Origin: Cytobacillus sp. FSL H8-0458
GTDB taxonomy: Bacteria > Bacillota > Bacilli > Bacillales > Cytobacillaceae
Direction: 5' to 3'
Assembly (NCBI RefSeq): GCF_038002165.1
Contig: NZ_JBBOBR010000001.1
Coordinates: forward strand, 682,001-746,000
Length of the DNA stretch: 64,000 nucleotides
Shown: piece by piece, positions 23,556 through 31,303 of the stretch
Layout of the letters: every line of letters starts with the position of its first letter
How positions within the stretch are numbered: position 1 is the first letter of the stretch
Made by a program: the position numbers and the translations under genes
Notes under the pieces: model-generated
What the model saw: only the letters and a program-made list of their open reading frames with translations
Told to the model about the DNA's origin: nothing
Databases searched by the model: none

Positions 23556-24476
23556 TTATGATGCTGTCTTTTTTTTGAAGGTAAAAAACGTTTTCTTAGC
23601 AGGCAGTTCTGCAAAAATCATTCCAGCAAAAATAAGCAGACAGCCGGCCAGGGCACTAAACGAAAGTCTTTCATTCGCCCACATAAATCCTGCAGATGCT
23701 GCAAACACAGGCTCCATAGCGAAAATCAGGGCAACTCTAGTTGGTGTCGTGTACTTTTGAAATGCAGTCTGTGCAAAGAATGCGATAGCGGTAGCAAAAA
23801 GTGAAGTCACAATAAGGGCAGTTACCACATTGGCTTTAAATAAAACTTCTGTCTCGAATGCCTGCTGCCAGTCTTCAGTGATCAATGCGAAAATGCCTGA
23901 TAATACTGCCACCGTACTTACTTGGATAACCGTTAATAGCAGGGCAGGGTATTTGCTGCTGTATTTACCAGTAAAGATAATATGGAGGGCAAAACCGACA
24001 GAGCAGATTAATACATAGGCATCACCAATATTCAGCGGGGCATTATCGGTCATGGTTAGAAAATATAGTCCGGCCGTCGCGATTGAAACGCCGATAATGG
24101 CATTGAATCCCGGCTTGATTTTTAGCAGCATTAAAGAAAAGACTGGAACCATTACTACACTTAACCCCGTAATAAAGCCGGCTTTTGAAGAAGTTGTGTG
24201 CAGCAGGCCGATCGTCTGGAAGGCATAGCCTATAAATAAAAACAAGCCCATAATAACTCCGGATATTAAGAGCTTTCTATCCATTTTCTTTACCTGTTTT
24301 CTTTCAAAAATAACAAGCCATCCGCCCAGAATTAAAGCGGCCAGAAAAAAACGGACACCATTAAAAGAGAATGGCTCAAGAAAAGCAATGGCGTTTTGTA
24401 CTAGCACAAAGGTGGTTCCCCACACAAAGGCAACCAGCAAAAGGCTTACATCTGCAAATATTACTGATCTATTCAT
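23556..24476 (-). CDS. EamA/DMT-family transporter
   Basis: The product has 306 residues with ten hydrophobic helices arranged as two EamA repeats of five. The first repeat opens 'LLLVAFVWGTTFVLVQNAI', the second ends 'GCLLIFAGMIFAE'. Members of the drug/metabolite superfamily export amino acids, metabolites or drugs; the substrate here is unknown. It overlaps the end of the RNase H-like gene ypdQ by 8 nt on the minus strand and is co-transcribed with it. GGTCAGGAAG serves as ribosome binding site. Confidence 0.88.
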   Translation of the reverse strand: MNRSVIFADVSLLLVAFVWGTTFVLVQNAIAFLEPFSFNGVRFFLAALILGGWLVIFERKQVKKMDRKLLISGVIMGLFLFIGYAFQTIGLLHTTSSKAGFITGLSVVMVPVFSLMLLKIKPGFNAIIGVSIATAGLYFLTMTDNAPLNIGDAYVLICSVGFALHIIFTGKYSSKYPALLLTVIQVSTVAVLSGIFALITEDWQQAFETEVLFKANVVTALIVTSLFATAIAFFAQTAFQKYTTPTRVALIFAMEPVFAASAGFMWANERLSFSALAGCLLIFAGMIFAELPAKKTFFTFKKKTAS

Positions 24477-24882
24477 GATCTTCCTGACCTTTCACTTTGT
24501 TTTTGTGAATGGCAGCTCTTGCTAATTCATCCGCTGCCTTGTTTTCAGAGCTGGGAACCCACTTCATAAAAAATAAATCAAATTTTCCTGTAAGCTCCAA
24601 AGCTTCTTCAAGCAGTGGGGCAAACTTTTTATTTTTTACAAATTCTTTTTCAACAGCACGGTTAACAAGCTGTGAATCCGTTCGAAACGAAACAGTTTTA
24701 TATCCCTTATCAATGCATAGCTTCAGTGCATGAATAAATGCACGGTATTCTGCTTCATGATTTTCCATGCAGCCCAATGCGATGGAAAAGCGTTCAACCT
24801 GGCCATTATTTTTTATGAATATGCCTGCACCGCTGGGACCCGGGTTTCCCGCACTTGCTCCATCGATATATACTTCAATCAA
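24469..24882 (-). CDS. ypdQ: RNase HI-like protein YpdQ
   Basis: The product has 137 residues with a TTG start preceded by AGGAGG. The four acidic residues of an RNase H site are in place: Asp7 in 'YIDGASAGNPG', Glu45 in 'NHEAEYRAF', Asp69 in 'RTDSQLV' and Asp118 in 'ENKAADELA'. B. subtilis has a similar short protein in the same neighbourhood; as far as I recall, classical RNase HI activity was not shown for it. It is followed by an overlapping EamA transporter gene. Confidence 0.85.
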   Translation of the reverse strand: MIEVYIDGASAGNPGPSGAGIFIKNNGQVERFSIALGCMENHEAEYRAFIHALKLCIDKGYKTVSFRTDSQLVNRAVEKEFVKNKKFAPLLEEALELTGKFDLFFMKWVPSSENKAADELARAAIHKNKVKGQEDHE

Positions 24883-24982
24883 TTGAATTGCCTCCTGATT
24901 TTAACACTATAATAGGGTAAACTAAATGTAGTTTATCACAAAAAGAGTTGATACTGCAGAAAAAGGATACCTAAACGGCATC

Positions 24983-25660
24983 CTAATCTTTTACTGGGAA
25001 ACGTTTAGCAATATAGCCAAACGGGGTATCAAGTACAGCTACTATAAATTTCAGCAAGTAAGTTGTGATGAAAATTTGAATCCATTCTTCCAGGGGAAAT
25101 ACACCGAGGAAGGCAATGCTTGTAAATACAAGGGTATCCAATAGCTGGCTGATCATGGTGCTGCCATTATTCCTGATCCAAAACTGGCCGTCTTTTGGAA
25201 ATTTCTTTTTTAAATAGGTAAAGATATAAACATCTGTAAATTGGCTGACTAAATAGGCAGCGAGGCTTCCGGCAGCAATTCGCGGCAGAACCGAGAAAAG
25301 AGTGCTGAGAGATTCCTGTGCAAAATCCGTTTCATGCGGTTTGAACAATAATACCATCTGCATGATTAGAGTCATGGACAGAAGAGTAAAGAAACCGAGC
25401 CATACAGCTTTTTTTGCTTCTTCTTTTCCGTACTTCTCATTTAAGATATCTGTAACAAGAAAAGCTGTACCATACATAGCGTTGCCTAAAGTGGCAGTCA
25501 GGCCGAACATTTCAATTGTTTTTACGACTTGAAGATTGGCCATGACAGTGGAGAAGCCGATCCACACGAAAAGACCAGTCTTTCCAAACAGGCGGTACAT
25601 CGCCAATACTAAAATGAAATTAATTATTGCAAAAAGCAATCCAAACCATTCATTAAACAT
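24983..25660 (-). CDS. ypdP: Queuosine precursor transporter YpdP
   Basis: The product has 225 residues and six membrane helices, of the YhhQ/VUT family: 'NAMYGTAFLVTDILNEKYGK' and 'IRNNGSTMISQLLDTLVF' are the family's signature stretches. These proteins take up preQ0/preQ1-type precursors of the tRNA base queuosine. I start at ATG 25,660, 6 nt after AGGAGG; the TTG at 25,663 is too close. Directly upstream lies a preQ1-I riboswitch-like leader whose tail contains that Shine-Dalgarno, which strongly supports the function. Confidence 0.92.
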   Translation of the reverse strand: MFNEWFGLLFAIINFILVLAMYRLFGKTGLFVWIGFSTVMANLQVVKTIEMFGLTATLGNAMYGTAFLVTDILNEKYGKEEAKKAVWLGFFTLLSMTLIMQMVLLFKPHETDFAQESLSTLFSVLPRIAAGSLAAYLVSQFTDVYIFTYLKKKFPKDGQFWIRNNGSTMISQLLDTLVFTSIAFLGVFPLEEWIQIFITTYLLKFIVAVLDTPFGYIAKRFPVKD

Positions 25661-25666
25661 CAAATT

Positions 25667-25706
25667 CCTCCTAGTTTTGTTAATGCGGGAGTTTTCGAAC
25701 CGCAGA
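25667..25706 (-). promoter_or_regulatory. preQ1-I riboswitch
   Basis: On the minus strand TGCGG (25,704-25,700) pairs with CCGCA (25,688-25,684) around a loop TTCGAAAACTC. This is followed by the A-rich tail 'TTAACAAAACTAGGAGG', which runs into the ypdP Shine-Dalgarno. The stem, loop length and A-rich tail are those of the ~34-nt preQ1 class I H-type pseudoknot; the tail matches the Thermoanaerobacter example almost base for base. Binding of preQ1 would hide the ribosome binding site. Confidence 0.85.
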
Positions 25707-25844
25707 ATATAAAAATGTCATTGACCATTATACCTTGAAATATACTCATTTAGTAATAAACAAAGGAAAGTATAATAAGTTCAACTATTGCAAACAGTTC
25801 TAATAATGATAACCAGCTAATAAAGTACAGAAAGGCTGACCTCA

Positions 25845-26501
25845 ATGAAATATAAATTAGAATGGAAATATAAACTTAAAGGAACTGAGGATATTTTATT
25901 TACTTCTGACCTGATCGATGGTGAAACGGCTTTGCAGGCCGGTGAAGATATTGAAAAGTCGGGCAAGGGCAAAGAGGTAATTTATTATGATGAAGCCGGC
26001 ACTTCCTGGAGCACAAAGGAAATGAAAAAGCTTCTTATGGAAGTGGAAGAGGACCCTCATGATATTACCGTATTTTTTGATGGGGGCTTTAATAAAGATA
26101 CCGGCCAGGCCGGACTCGGTGCGGTCATTTATTTTAAACAGGGCAAAAAAAAGTACCGTGTGCGGGCAAATGAGCTTTTTGATGAGATGGATAATAATAA
26201 TGAGGCAGAATATGCAGCAATTTATTACACCCTGAATCTGCTTGAAGAAATGGGTGCTCATCATATGACATGTGAATTTAAAGGCGATTCCCAGGTGGTA
26301 TTAAAACAGCTTGAAGGTGAATGGCCTTGTTATGAAGAAAATCTAAATCGCTGGCTTGACCGGATAGAAGAAAAGATTAAAAAGCTGGGCATACTGCCAA
26401 GATATAAATCCATTCCGCGCAATGAAAATAAAGAAGCGGATAAGCTGGCAAGCCAGGCACTGCAAGGGAAATTTATTAACAGCAAAATGCAGATCATATA
26501 A
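25845..26501 (+). CDS. ypeP: RNase H-like protein YpeP
   Basis: The product has 218 residues. An N-terminal ~70-residue part unique to this group precedes an RNase H fold with Asp in 'VFFDGGFNKDTG', Glu in 'NNNEAEYAAI', Asp in 'CEFKGDSQVV' and Asp in 'ENKEADKLA', so the catalytic four are intact. B. subtilis YpeP has the same layout and neighbours. Whether it cuts RNA-DNA hybrids is unclear. It is divergent from ypdP and followed by ypeQ. Confidence 0.85.
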   Translation: MKYKLEWKYKLKGTEDILFTSDLIDGETALQAGEDIEKSGKGKEVIYYDEAGTSWSTKEMKKLLMEVEEDPHDITVFFDGGFNKDTGQAGLGAVIYFKQGKKKYRVRANELFDEMDNNNEAEYAAIYYTLNLLEEMGAHHMTCEFKGDSQVVLKQLEGEWPCYEENLNRWLDRIEEKIKKLGILPRYKSIPRNENKEADKLASQALQGKFINSKMQII

Positions 26502-26528
26502 TCGCAAATAAGGAAGGCGTGAACCGTT

Positions 26529-26705
26529 TTGAGCAGAAAGCAAATTATCAATGAAGTGGAGGAGCTGATGACCAGTTACTGCAAAGACTGCTTCCTTCAT
26601 AAACATCATAAAGATGAAAAAGGGCGCAGATATGCCCATCGATTTTGCATTACAGAGTGCACTGTAGGTGAGAAAATAAAATCGATAGGAAGCAAGCTTT
26701 CATAA
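26529..26705 (+). CDS. ypeQ: Zinc-finger protein YpeQ
   Basis: A 58-residue frame starts at TTG 26,529, after AGGAAGG. It reads 'EVEELMTSYCKDCFLHKHH', then 'YAHRFCITECTVGEKIKSIG', with two C-x2/3-C pairs binding one zinc. This is the YpeQ family of Bacillus zinc-finger-domain proteins. It lies 27 nt after ypeP and is presumably co-transcribed. Its length kept it below common ORF cut-offs. Function unknown. Confidence 0.8.
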   Translation: MSRKQIINEVEELMTSYCKDCFLHKHHKDEKGRRYAHRFCITECTVGEKIKSIGSKLS

Positions 26706-26773
26706 AGTGAAACTTCAATCAGTGGGGAGTGCTTTTCTCCCTGCTGATTGTTAGTTGAACCAATCGGGCCTTT

Positions 26774-26844
26774 ACGGGCAGTTTGACCCCCGCTTATCTT
26801 CCATTGATTCATCTGAGTCTTGATGTGGGACTCTTACTGCCCGT
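26774..26844. repeat. Structured intergenic element (9-bp inverted repeat, 53-bp loop)
   Basis: ACGGGCAGT (26,774-26,782) has its exact complement ACTGCCCGT at 26,836-26,844. Between them lie a GACCCCCGC stretch and a TGATGTGGG stretch that could pair too. It resembles, from memory, a structured sequence recurring between genes in Bacillaceae. No gene is supported on either strand between 26,706 and 26,872. Confidence 0.5.
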
Positions 26845-26872
26845 TAGACTGCGATAAATCCTGGACAAAAAT

Positions 26873-26900
26873 AAAAGGCTGGCAAATGCCAGCCTTTTTA
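26873..26900. terminator. Bidirectional terminator between ypeQ and cspD
   Basis: AAGGCTGGC (26,875-26,883) pairs perfectly with GCCAGCCTT (26,888-26,896) around AAAT, with T-runs on both strands. Confidence 0.92.
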
Positions 26901-26914
26901 TTGTTATATTTGAA

Positions 26915-27115
26915 TTATAGTTTTACAACGTTTGCAGCTTGAGGTCCGCGGTTTCCTTCAACGATTTCAAAAGAAACTTCCTGGCCTTCTTCTAAAGATT
27001 TGAAACCATCACCTTGGATAGCTGTGAAGTGTACGAATACATCGTCTCCGCCTTCAACTTCGATGAAACCGAAACCTTTTTCATTGTTGAACCATTTTAC
27101 TTTACCGTTTTGCAT
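26915..27115 (-). CDS. cspD: Cold-shock protein CspD
   Basis: The product has 66 residues from ATG 27,115, with TAGGAGG upstream; the longer frame from 27,142 runs through that site. It contains RNP1 'KGFGFIEV' and RNP2 'VFVHFTAI', the nucleic-acid-binding strands of the cold-shock fold. The sequence is nearly identical to CspD of B. subtilis as I recall it. The protein binds single-stranded RNA/DNA and melts mRNA structure in the cold. It has a long 5' leader of about 115 nt, as is usual for cold-shock genes. Confidence 0.95.
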   Translation of the reverse strand: MQNGKVKWFNNEKGFGFIEVEGGDDVFVHFTAIQGDGFKSLEEGQEVSFEIVEGNRGPQAANVVKL

Positions 27116-27241
27116 GTTTACTTTTCCTCCTAAGCCTTTCAAGACACAACAGGTGCCTTAGATGAATATTACCACCTAACAAAACATAAAGCAGATATTT
27201 TTAGCTAATAACGGAAATATATTCTGTTAAATGATGATTAT

Positions 27242-27270
27242 AATATACACGAATGGGCACTTTCAGTCAA
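27242..27270 (-). promoter_or_regulatory. cspD: Sigma-A promoter of cspD
   Basis: On the minus strand TTGACT (27,270-27,265), a 17-nt spacer and TATATT (27,247-27,242) fit the sigma-A consensus. Transcription would begin near 27,233 and give a leader of about 115 nt before the start codon. Confidence 0.65.
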
Positions 27271-27432
27271 GGAATTGAACACCTTTTTTACAAAAAACAT
27301 TAAAATATTTTAAATATTTTTACTTTTTTGTGCTGGGAGGAAAATACAAAGTTTATGCTGTGATCTGATAACATAAATTATCGTTTTTCTCATATGAATT
27401 ATTAATTATCTTGTTGTTAAAGGGTGAGGAAA

Positions 27433-27723
27433 ATGTACCGGTTTTCGATTGAGGATCAGGATTGGATTTTGAGGTTTTCACCCAACATCCAAATTGAAGC
27501 GGAAGAGAAGCAGGCCATCATCAGCTCCATCCTGCAGCTTGGCAAGGATCTCCCACAATACTCGCATGGAGAGTCTTTTATCATTATGAATGACCAATTA
27601 GGCATTATTGTTTTTATTGTCGAGAAAATACCATCAATGATATTGACCGTCTCAAACATTGTTACAGAAGATAAATGGTACATTCAAAAGAACCTTACCT
27701 TAAAGCGCTATCTTAAAGAATGA
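27433..27723 (+). CDS. Conserved-looking small hypothetical protein
   Basis: The product has 96 residues from ATG 27,433, with AGGGTGAGG upstream; the GTG at 27,424 belongs to that site. The sequence is soluble with a helix 'AEEKQAIISSILQLGKDL' and a beta-rich centre 'ESFIIMNDQLGIIVFIVEK'. I do not recognise it. In B. subtilis the gene next to cspD is degR, a shorter regulator, and no similarity to it is apparent. It ends at a strong terminator. Confidence 0.6.
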   Translation: MYRFSIEDQDWILRFSPNIQIEAEEKQAIISSILQLGKDLPQYSHGESFIIMNDQLGIIVFIVEKIPSMILTVSNIVTEDKWYIQKNLTLKRYLKE

Positions 27724-27744
27724 TCGGCCATAGCCGATTTTTTT
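27723..27744 (+). terminator. Terminator
   Basis: ATCGGC (27,723-27,728) pairs with GCCGAT (27,733-27,738) around CATA and is followed by Ts. Confidence 0.85.
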
Positions 27745-27778
27745 GAGAGATATAAAAGTATAAAATTTGTACGTAGAT

Positions 27779-28100
27779 AACTGTCCAGCTCCACAAGGAA
27801 GGCTTCGGCAGCATAATCATCGCAGGACTAAAAGCGTTAGCTTTTAGGAGGAGATCCTACCCCCTCGAGGTCACAAGCCTGTCTAGTTGCGGCTCCTAGG
27901 GACGAAAGACTAGTCAATCCCTTCCAGAAGGAAAGAACACCTTCTTGCAGAGCTCGTCTTGTGCTTGAGGCCCGCAGGACAAGGAAGGCTTCGGCAGCAA
28001 AAACATCGCACGACAAAAAGCGGCAGCTTTTGGGAGGACGTGGTGTTCTTAGTCTGGGTTCCTACGTGGGCAAGGCGCTTGCGCTATTCTTATTGTGAAC
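27779..28100. repeat. Composite intergenic repeat with ~60-bp direct repeats
   Basis: No gene is supported in 27,747-28,212. Two direct repeats, 27,793-27,853 and 27,979-28,038, share ACAAGGAAGGCTTCGGCAGC, then CATCGCA, a GAC..AAAAGCG piece and AGCTTTT(A/G)GGAGGA. Segments such as 'CTGTCCAGCTCC', 'CCCCTCGAGGTCACAAGC' and 'AAGGCGCTTGCGCTATTCT' resemble the GC-rich intergenic repeats common in Bacillaceae. The block is clearly richer in GC than its surroundings. Confidence 0.65.
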
Positions 28101-28212
28101 AGGTTTGATAGGTATAAAGCCACGGAGTCTCCCGCCTTATGCAAACGCTTTCCTTTTTGGATTAATATATAATTGCAGGAATCTTTAAACAATTTATAAA
28201 GGAGGACTTAGA

Positions 28213-31134
28213 TTGAAAGGGTATAAACAGATTATTTTTCTGGCCGCAGCTATAATATTGGCGGCATCCAATTTTTTATCACCATTTATGCAAACGATTG
28301 CATCAGCCGAAAAAACAACACAAGGGGCCGATCAGACTACAGCAGTCACCATCCATTATCAGCCTGAGGAGGGCGAAATGAAGGATTGGAATTTGTGGGT
28401 ATGGCCTAAGGATGGCGAGGGTCAGGTTTTTGAATTCACTGGTGAAGATGAATTTGGACTTATTGCAGAGATTGTGCTGCAAGGTATTCATGATGAAGTT
28501 GGTTTTATTGTCCGCACTGACAGCTGGGAGAAAGATGGAGGGGACAGATTCATCAATGTAAAGAGCGGCAATGATGAGGTATGGGTGAAAGCAGGCGATG
28601 AACATACATATACATCACCGCCTGATGGTGAGTACAGGGACTTTCCAGCATTTGAACGGGTGAAGGTAAAACTCCACTACTTTCGATATGACGGAAATTA
28701 TGAAGGCTGGAATTTATGGACATGGCCAGAAGGCAAGGATGGCAAAAGAGTTGATTTTACAGCAGAAGATGATTTTGGGAAAGTTGCTGATTTTGAGCTT
28801 GAAAATCCGGAAGGTATGAAAAAGGCCGGATTTTTAGTCAGAAAGAGTATGGAAGGAAATGATTGGGCCGGCAAGGAATTTGGTGATCGCTTTATTACAA
28901 AGTTCGATGAAAATGGGAATGCAGAAGTATGGATTGTTCAGGGGACAGAAAGAATTTATTACAATCCAGCCTATATTGAAAAAGATCCAAAAATAGTGAA
29001 TGCTTCTATGGATACTTTTAATCAGATTACGCTTGAAACCAATTTTCCTTTCCAGTGGAGGGATTGGGAATCCATAATTAATATTGACAATGCCGATATT
29101 GAAGAAGTTGTCCCTTATGACGGGGACGAGGAAAAAGATTTTACAAATAAAGTAAGAGTGATAACAGAAGATAAACTGGATTTCAGGCAATCTTATAAAA
29201 TTTCTGCAGTTTCATTCGGAGAGGCAGAGGTGAAGATCGGGAATATTGTCAGAACAAAGGAATTTGATGATGCTTTCTATTATGATGGAAAGCTTGGAAA
29301 TCAGTATGCGAAAAATCAAACCTCCTTCAGGCTCTGGGCACCTACAGCAAGTGAAGCATCGATTGTGCTTTATGACAGCTGGGATGATCAGACCGCTGAG
29401 GAACTTCCTCTTAAAAGAGGTGAAAAAGGAACCTGGACAACAGTTTTAAAAGGTAATCAAAATGGGCTGATTTACAATTATAAAGTCAAAATTGGAGGGG
29501 AATGGACAGAAGCGGCGGATCCCTATGTCCGGGCTGTAACAGTAAATGGCGACAGGGGCGTTGTGATGGACCTGGACTCAACCAATCCTAAAAAGTGGAA
29601 TAAACAGAAGCCGGAGTTAAAGAATCCAGAGGACTCCATCATTTATGAAGTTCATGTGCGGGACCTTTCAATTCATGAGGACAGCGGCATTAAGCATAAG
29701 GGGAAGTTCCTTGGGGCTGCTGAGAAAAGCACTTTAAATTCTAAAGGAGAAAAAACAGGTTTAAATCATATAAAAGATCTCGGAGTCACACATGTTCAGT
29801 TCCTTCCGATTTATGACTACCGGACAGTTGATGAAACAAAACTGGACGAACCACAATATAATTGGGGCTATGATCCGAAAAACTATAATGTGCCGGAAGG
29901 ATCGTATTCTACTAATCCTTATGATCCGGCGGCAAGAATTACAGAATTGAAGACAATGATTCAGGAATACCATAATCAGCAGCTGCGGGTTGTAATGGAT
30001 GTTGTGTATAATCATGTGTTTGCAGTAAATGAATCCAGTTTCCATAAGCTTGTTCCAGGCTACTATTTCCGCTATAACGAAGATGGAACACTTGCCAATG
30101 GCACAGGTGTTGGCAATGATACAGCTTCAGAAAGAAAAATGGTGCAGAAATTTATTGTTGACTCTGTTGCATATTGGGCTGAAGAATATAATCTTGATGG
30201 ATTCCGCTTTGATCTGATGGGCATTCATGACACTGAAACAATGAATGAAGTAAGAAAGGCTTTGGATAATATTGATCCTACTATCATTATCATTGGGGAG
30301 GGATGGGATTTAAACACACCACTGGCAGCTGAAAGAAAGGCCAATCAGAAAAATGCCGAAGATATGCCTGGCATTGGCCATTTCAATGATGGCATCAGGG
30401 ATGGATTAAAAGGGAGTGTGTTTGATGAACTGGATAAAGGTTTTGTAAATGGCAAACAAGGCATGGAAAATATTGTACAGCAAGGGATTGCAGCCGGATT
30501 GGATTATCCGGACACAATGGCCACATACAAAGATCCTGAACAGGCGGTTACGTATGCTGAGGCACATGACAACCACACTCTTTGGGATAAGCTTGAACTG
30601 ACCAATCCGGATGCAGCGGAAGAATCAATAAAGAAAATGCATAAATTGGCTTCTTCCATTATACTGACATCGCAAGGAGTCAGCTTTGTTCATGCAGGAC
30701 AGGAATTCATGAGGACAAAGTACGGGGATCACAACAGCTATAAATCCCCAGACAGTGTAAATCAGTTAGACTGGGACCGCCGAACTGAATTCAGCGGGGA
30801 GGTAGACTATTTTAAAGGTCTGATTAAGCTCAGAAAGCATTATAAATCGTTTAGAATGACAACAGCTGAGGATATTCAATCAAATCTTGACTTTATTGAT
30901 GCCCCAGATAATACGGTGGCTTACAGACTGGATGCAAAAGGCTTGAAAGATAGAGCGAAAGAGATTGTTGTAATCCATAATGCAAATACAGAACCAGCCA
31001 AAATATCACTTCCGGGCAAGGGCCCTTGGCATTTGCTTGCAGACGGAAAACAAGCTGGGATTAGAACCCTAAAGATATATCAGTCAGAAACAATTGTAGT
31101 ACCCGCACAAACTAGCTTTATACTAAAAAGATAA
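28213..31134 (+). CDS. pulA: Secreted type I pullulanase
   Basis: The product has 973 residues with a TTG start behind AAAGGAGG. A signal peptide (about residues 1-33) is followed by two CBM41-like starch-binding domains ('WNLWVWPKDGEG', 'WNLWTWPEGKDG'), a linker domain, CBM48 and a GH13 catalytic domain. Pullulanase signature 'YNWGYDP' and the four GH13 regions are present: 'VMDVVYNHV', nucleophile Asp667 in 'DGFRFDLMG', acid/base Glu696 in 'IIGEGWD' and Asp786 in 'AEAHDNH'. It cuts alpha-1,6 branches of pullulan and starch outside the cell. It is a single gene and not part of the B. subtilis order. Confidence 0.95.
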   Translation: MKGYKQIIFLAAAIILAASNFLSPFMQTIASAEKTTQGADQTTAVTIHYQPEEGEMKDWNLWVWPKDGEGQVFEFTGEDEFGLIAEIVLQGIHDEVGFIVRTDSWEKDGGDRFINVKSGNDEVWVKAGDEHTYTSPPDGEYRDFPAFERVKVKLHYFRYDGNYEGWNLWTWPEGKDGKRVDFTAEDDFGKVADFELENPEGMKKAGFLVRKSMEGNDWAGKEFGDRFITKFDENGNAEVWIVQGTERIYYNPAYIEKDPKIVNASMDTFNQITLETNFPFQWRDWESIINIDNADIEEVVPYDGDEEKDFTNKVRVITEDKLDFRQSYKISAVSFGEAEVKIGNIVRTKEFDDAFYYDGKLGNQYAKNQTSFRLWAPTASEASIVLYDSWDDQTAEELPLKRGEKGTWTTVLKGNQNGLIYNYKVKIGGEWTEAADPYVRAVTVNGDRGVVMDLDSTNPKKWNKQKPELKNPEDSIIYEVHVRDLSIHEDSGIKHKGKFLGAAEKSTLNSKGEKTGLNHIKDLGVTHVQFLPIYDYRTVDETKLDEPQYNWGYDPKNYNVPEGSYSTNPYDPAARITELKTMIQEYHNQQLRVVMDVVYNHVFAVNESSFHKLVPGYYFRYNEDGTLANGTGVGNDTASERKMVQKFIVDSVAYWAEEYNLDGFRFDLMGIHDTETMNEVRKALDNIDPTIIIIGEGWDLNTPLAAERKANQKNAEDMPGIGHFNDGIRDGLKGSVFDELDKGFVNGKQGMENIVQQGIAAGLDYPDTMATYKDPEQAVTYAEAHDNHTLWDKLELTNPDAAEESIKKMHKLASSIILTSQGVSFVHAGQEFMRTKYGDHNSYKSPDSVNQLDWDRRTEFSGEVDYFKGLIKLRKHYKSFRMTTAEDIQSNLDFIDAPDNTVAYRLDAKGLKDRAKEIVVIHNANTEPAKISLPGKGPWHLLADGKQAGIRTLKIYQSETIVVPAQTSFILKR

Positions 31135-31141
31135 GTAACAG

Positions 31142-31173
31142 AGGAGAATCCTGTCAGGGGTTCTTCTTTTTAT
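31142..31173 (+). terminator. Terminator of pulA
   Basis: An imperfect stem (GGAGAATCCT with AGGGGTTCTT, G-T pairs) and a T-run follow the stop codon. Confidence 0.6.
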
Positions 31174-31303
31174 TTGCTTAGCGGAACACAATTGTTTTAA
31201 AAATTTCAGAACTATAAAGGTATTTTAACTCCTTTTGCTAAATTTTTAGGTTAATATTAAAATAGATGTCTATATTTTGTTTTACAACAAAGGGAGCTAA
31301 AGT

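Noticed and set aside
26606..26812. Minus-strand ORF overlapping ypeQ
   Set aside because: It runs antisense to the ypeQ zinc-finger frame and through the inverted-repeat element, with no initiation signal.
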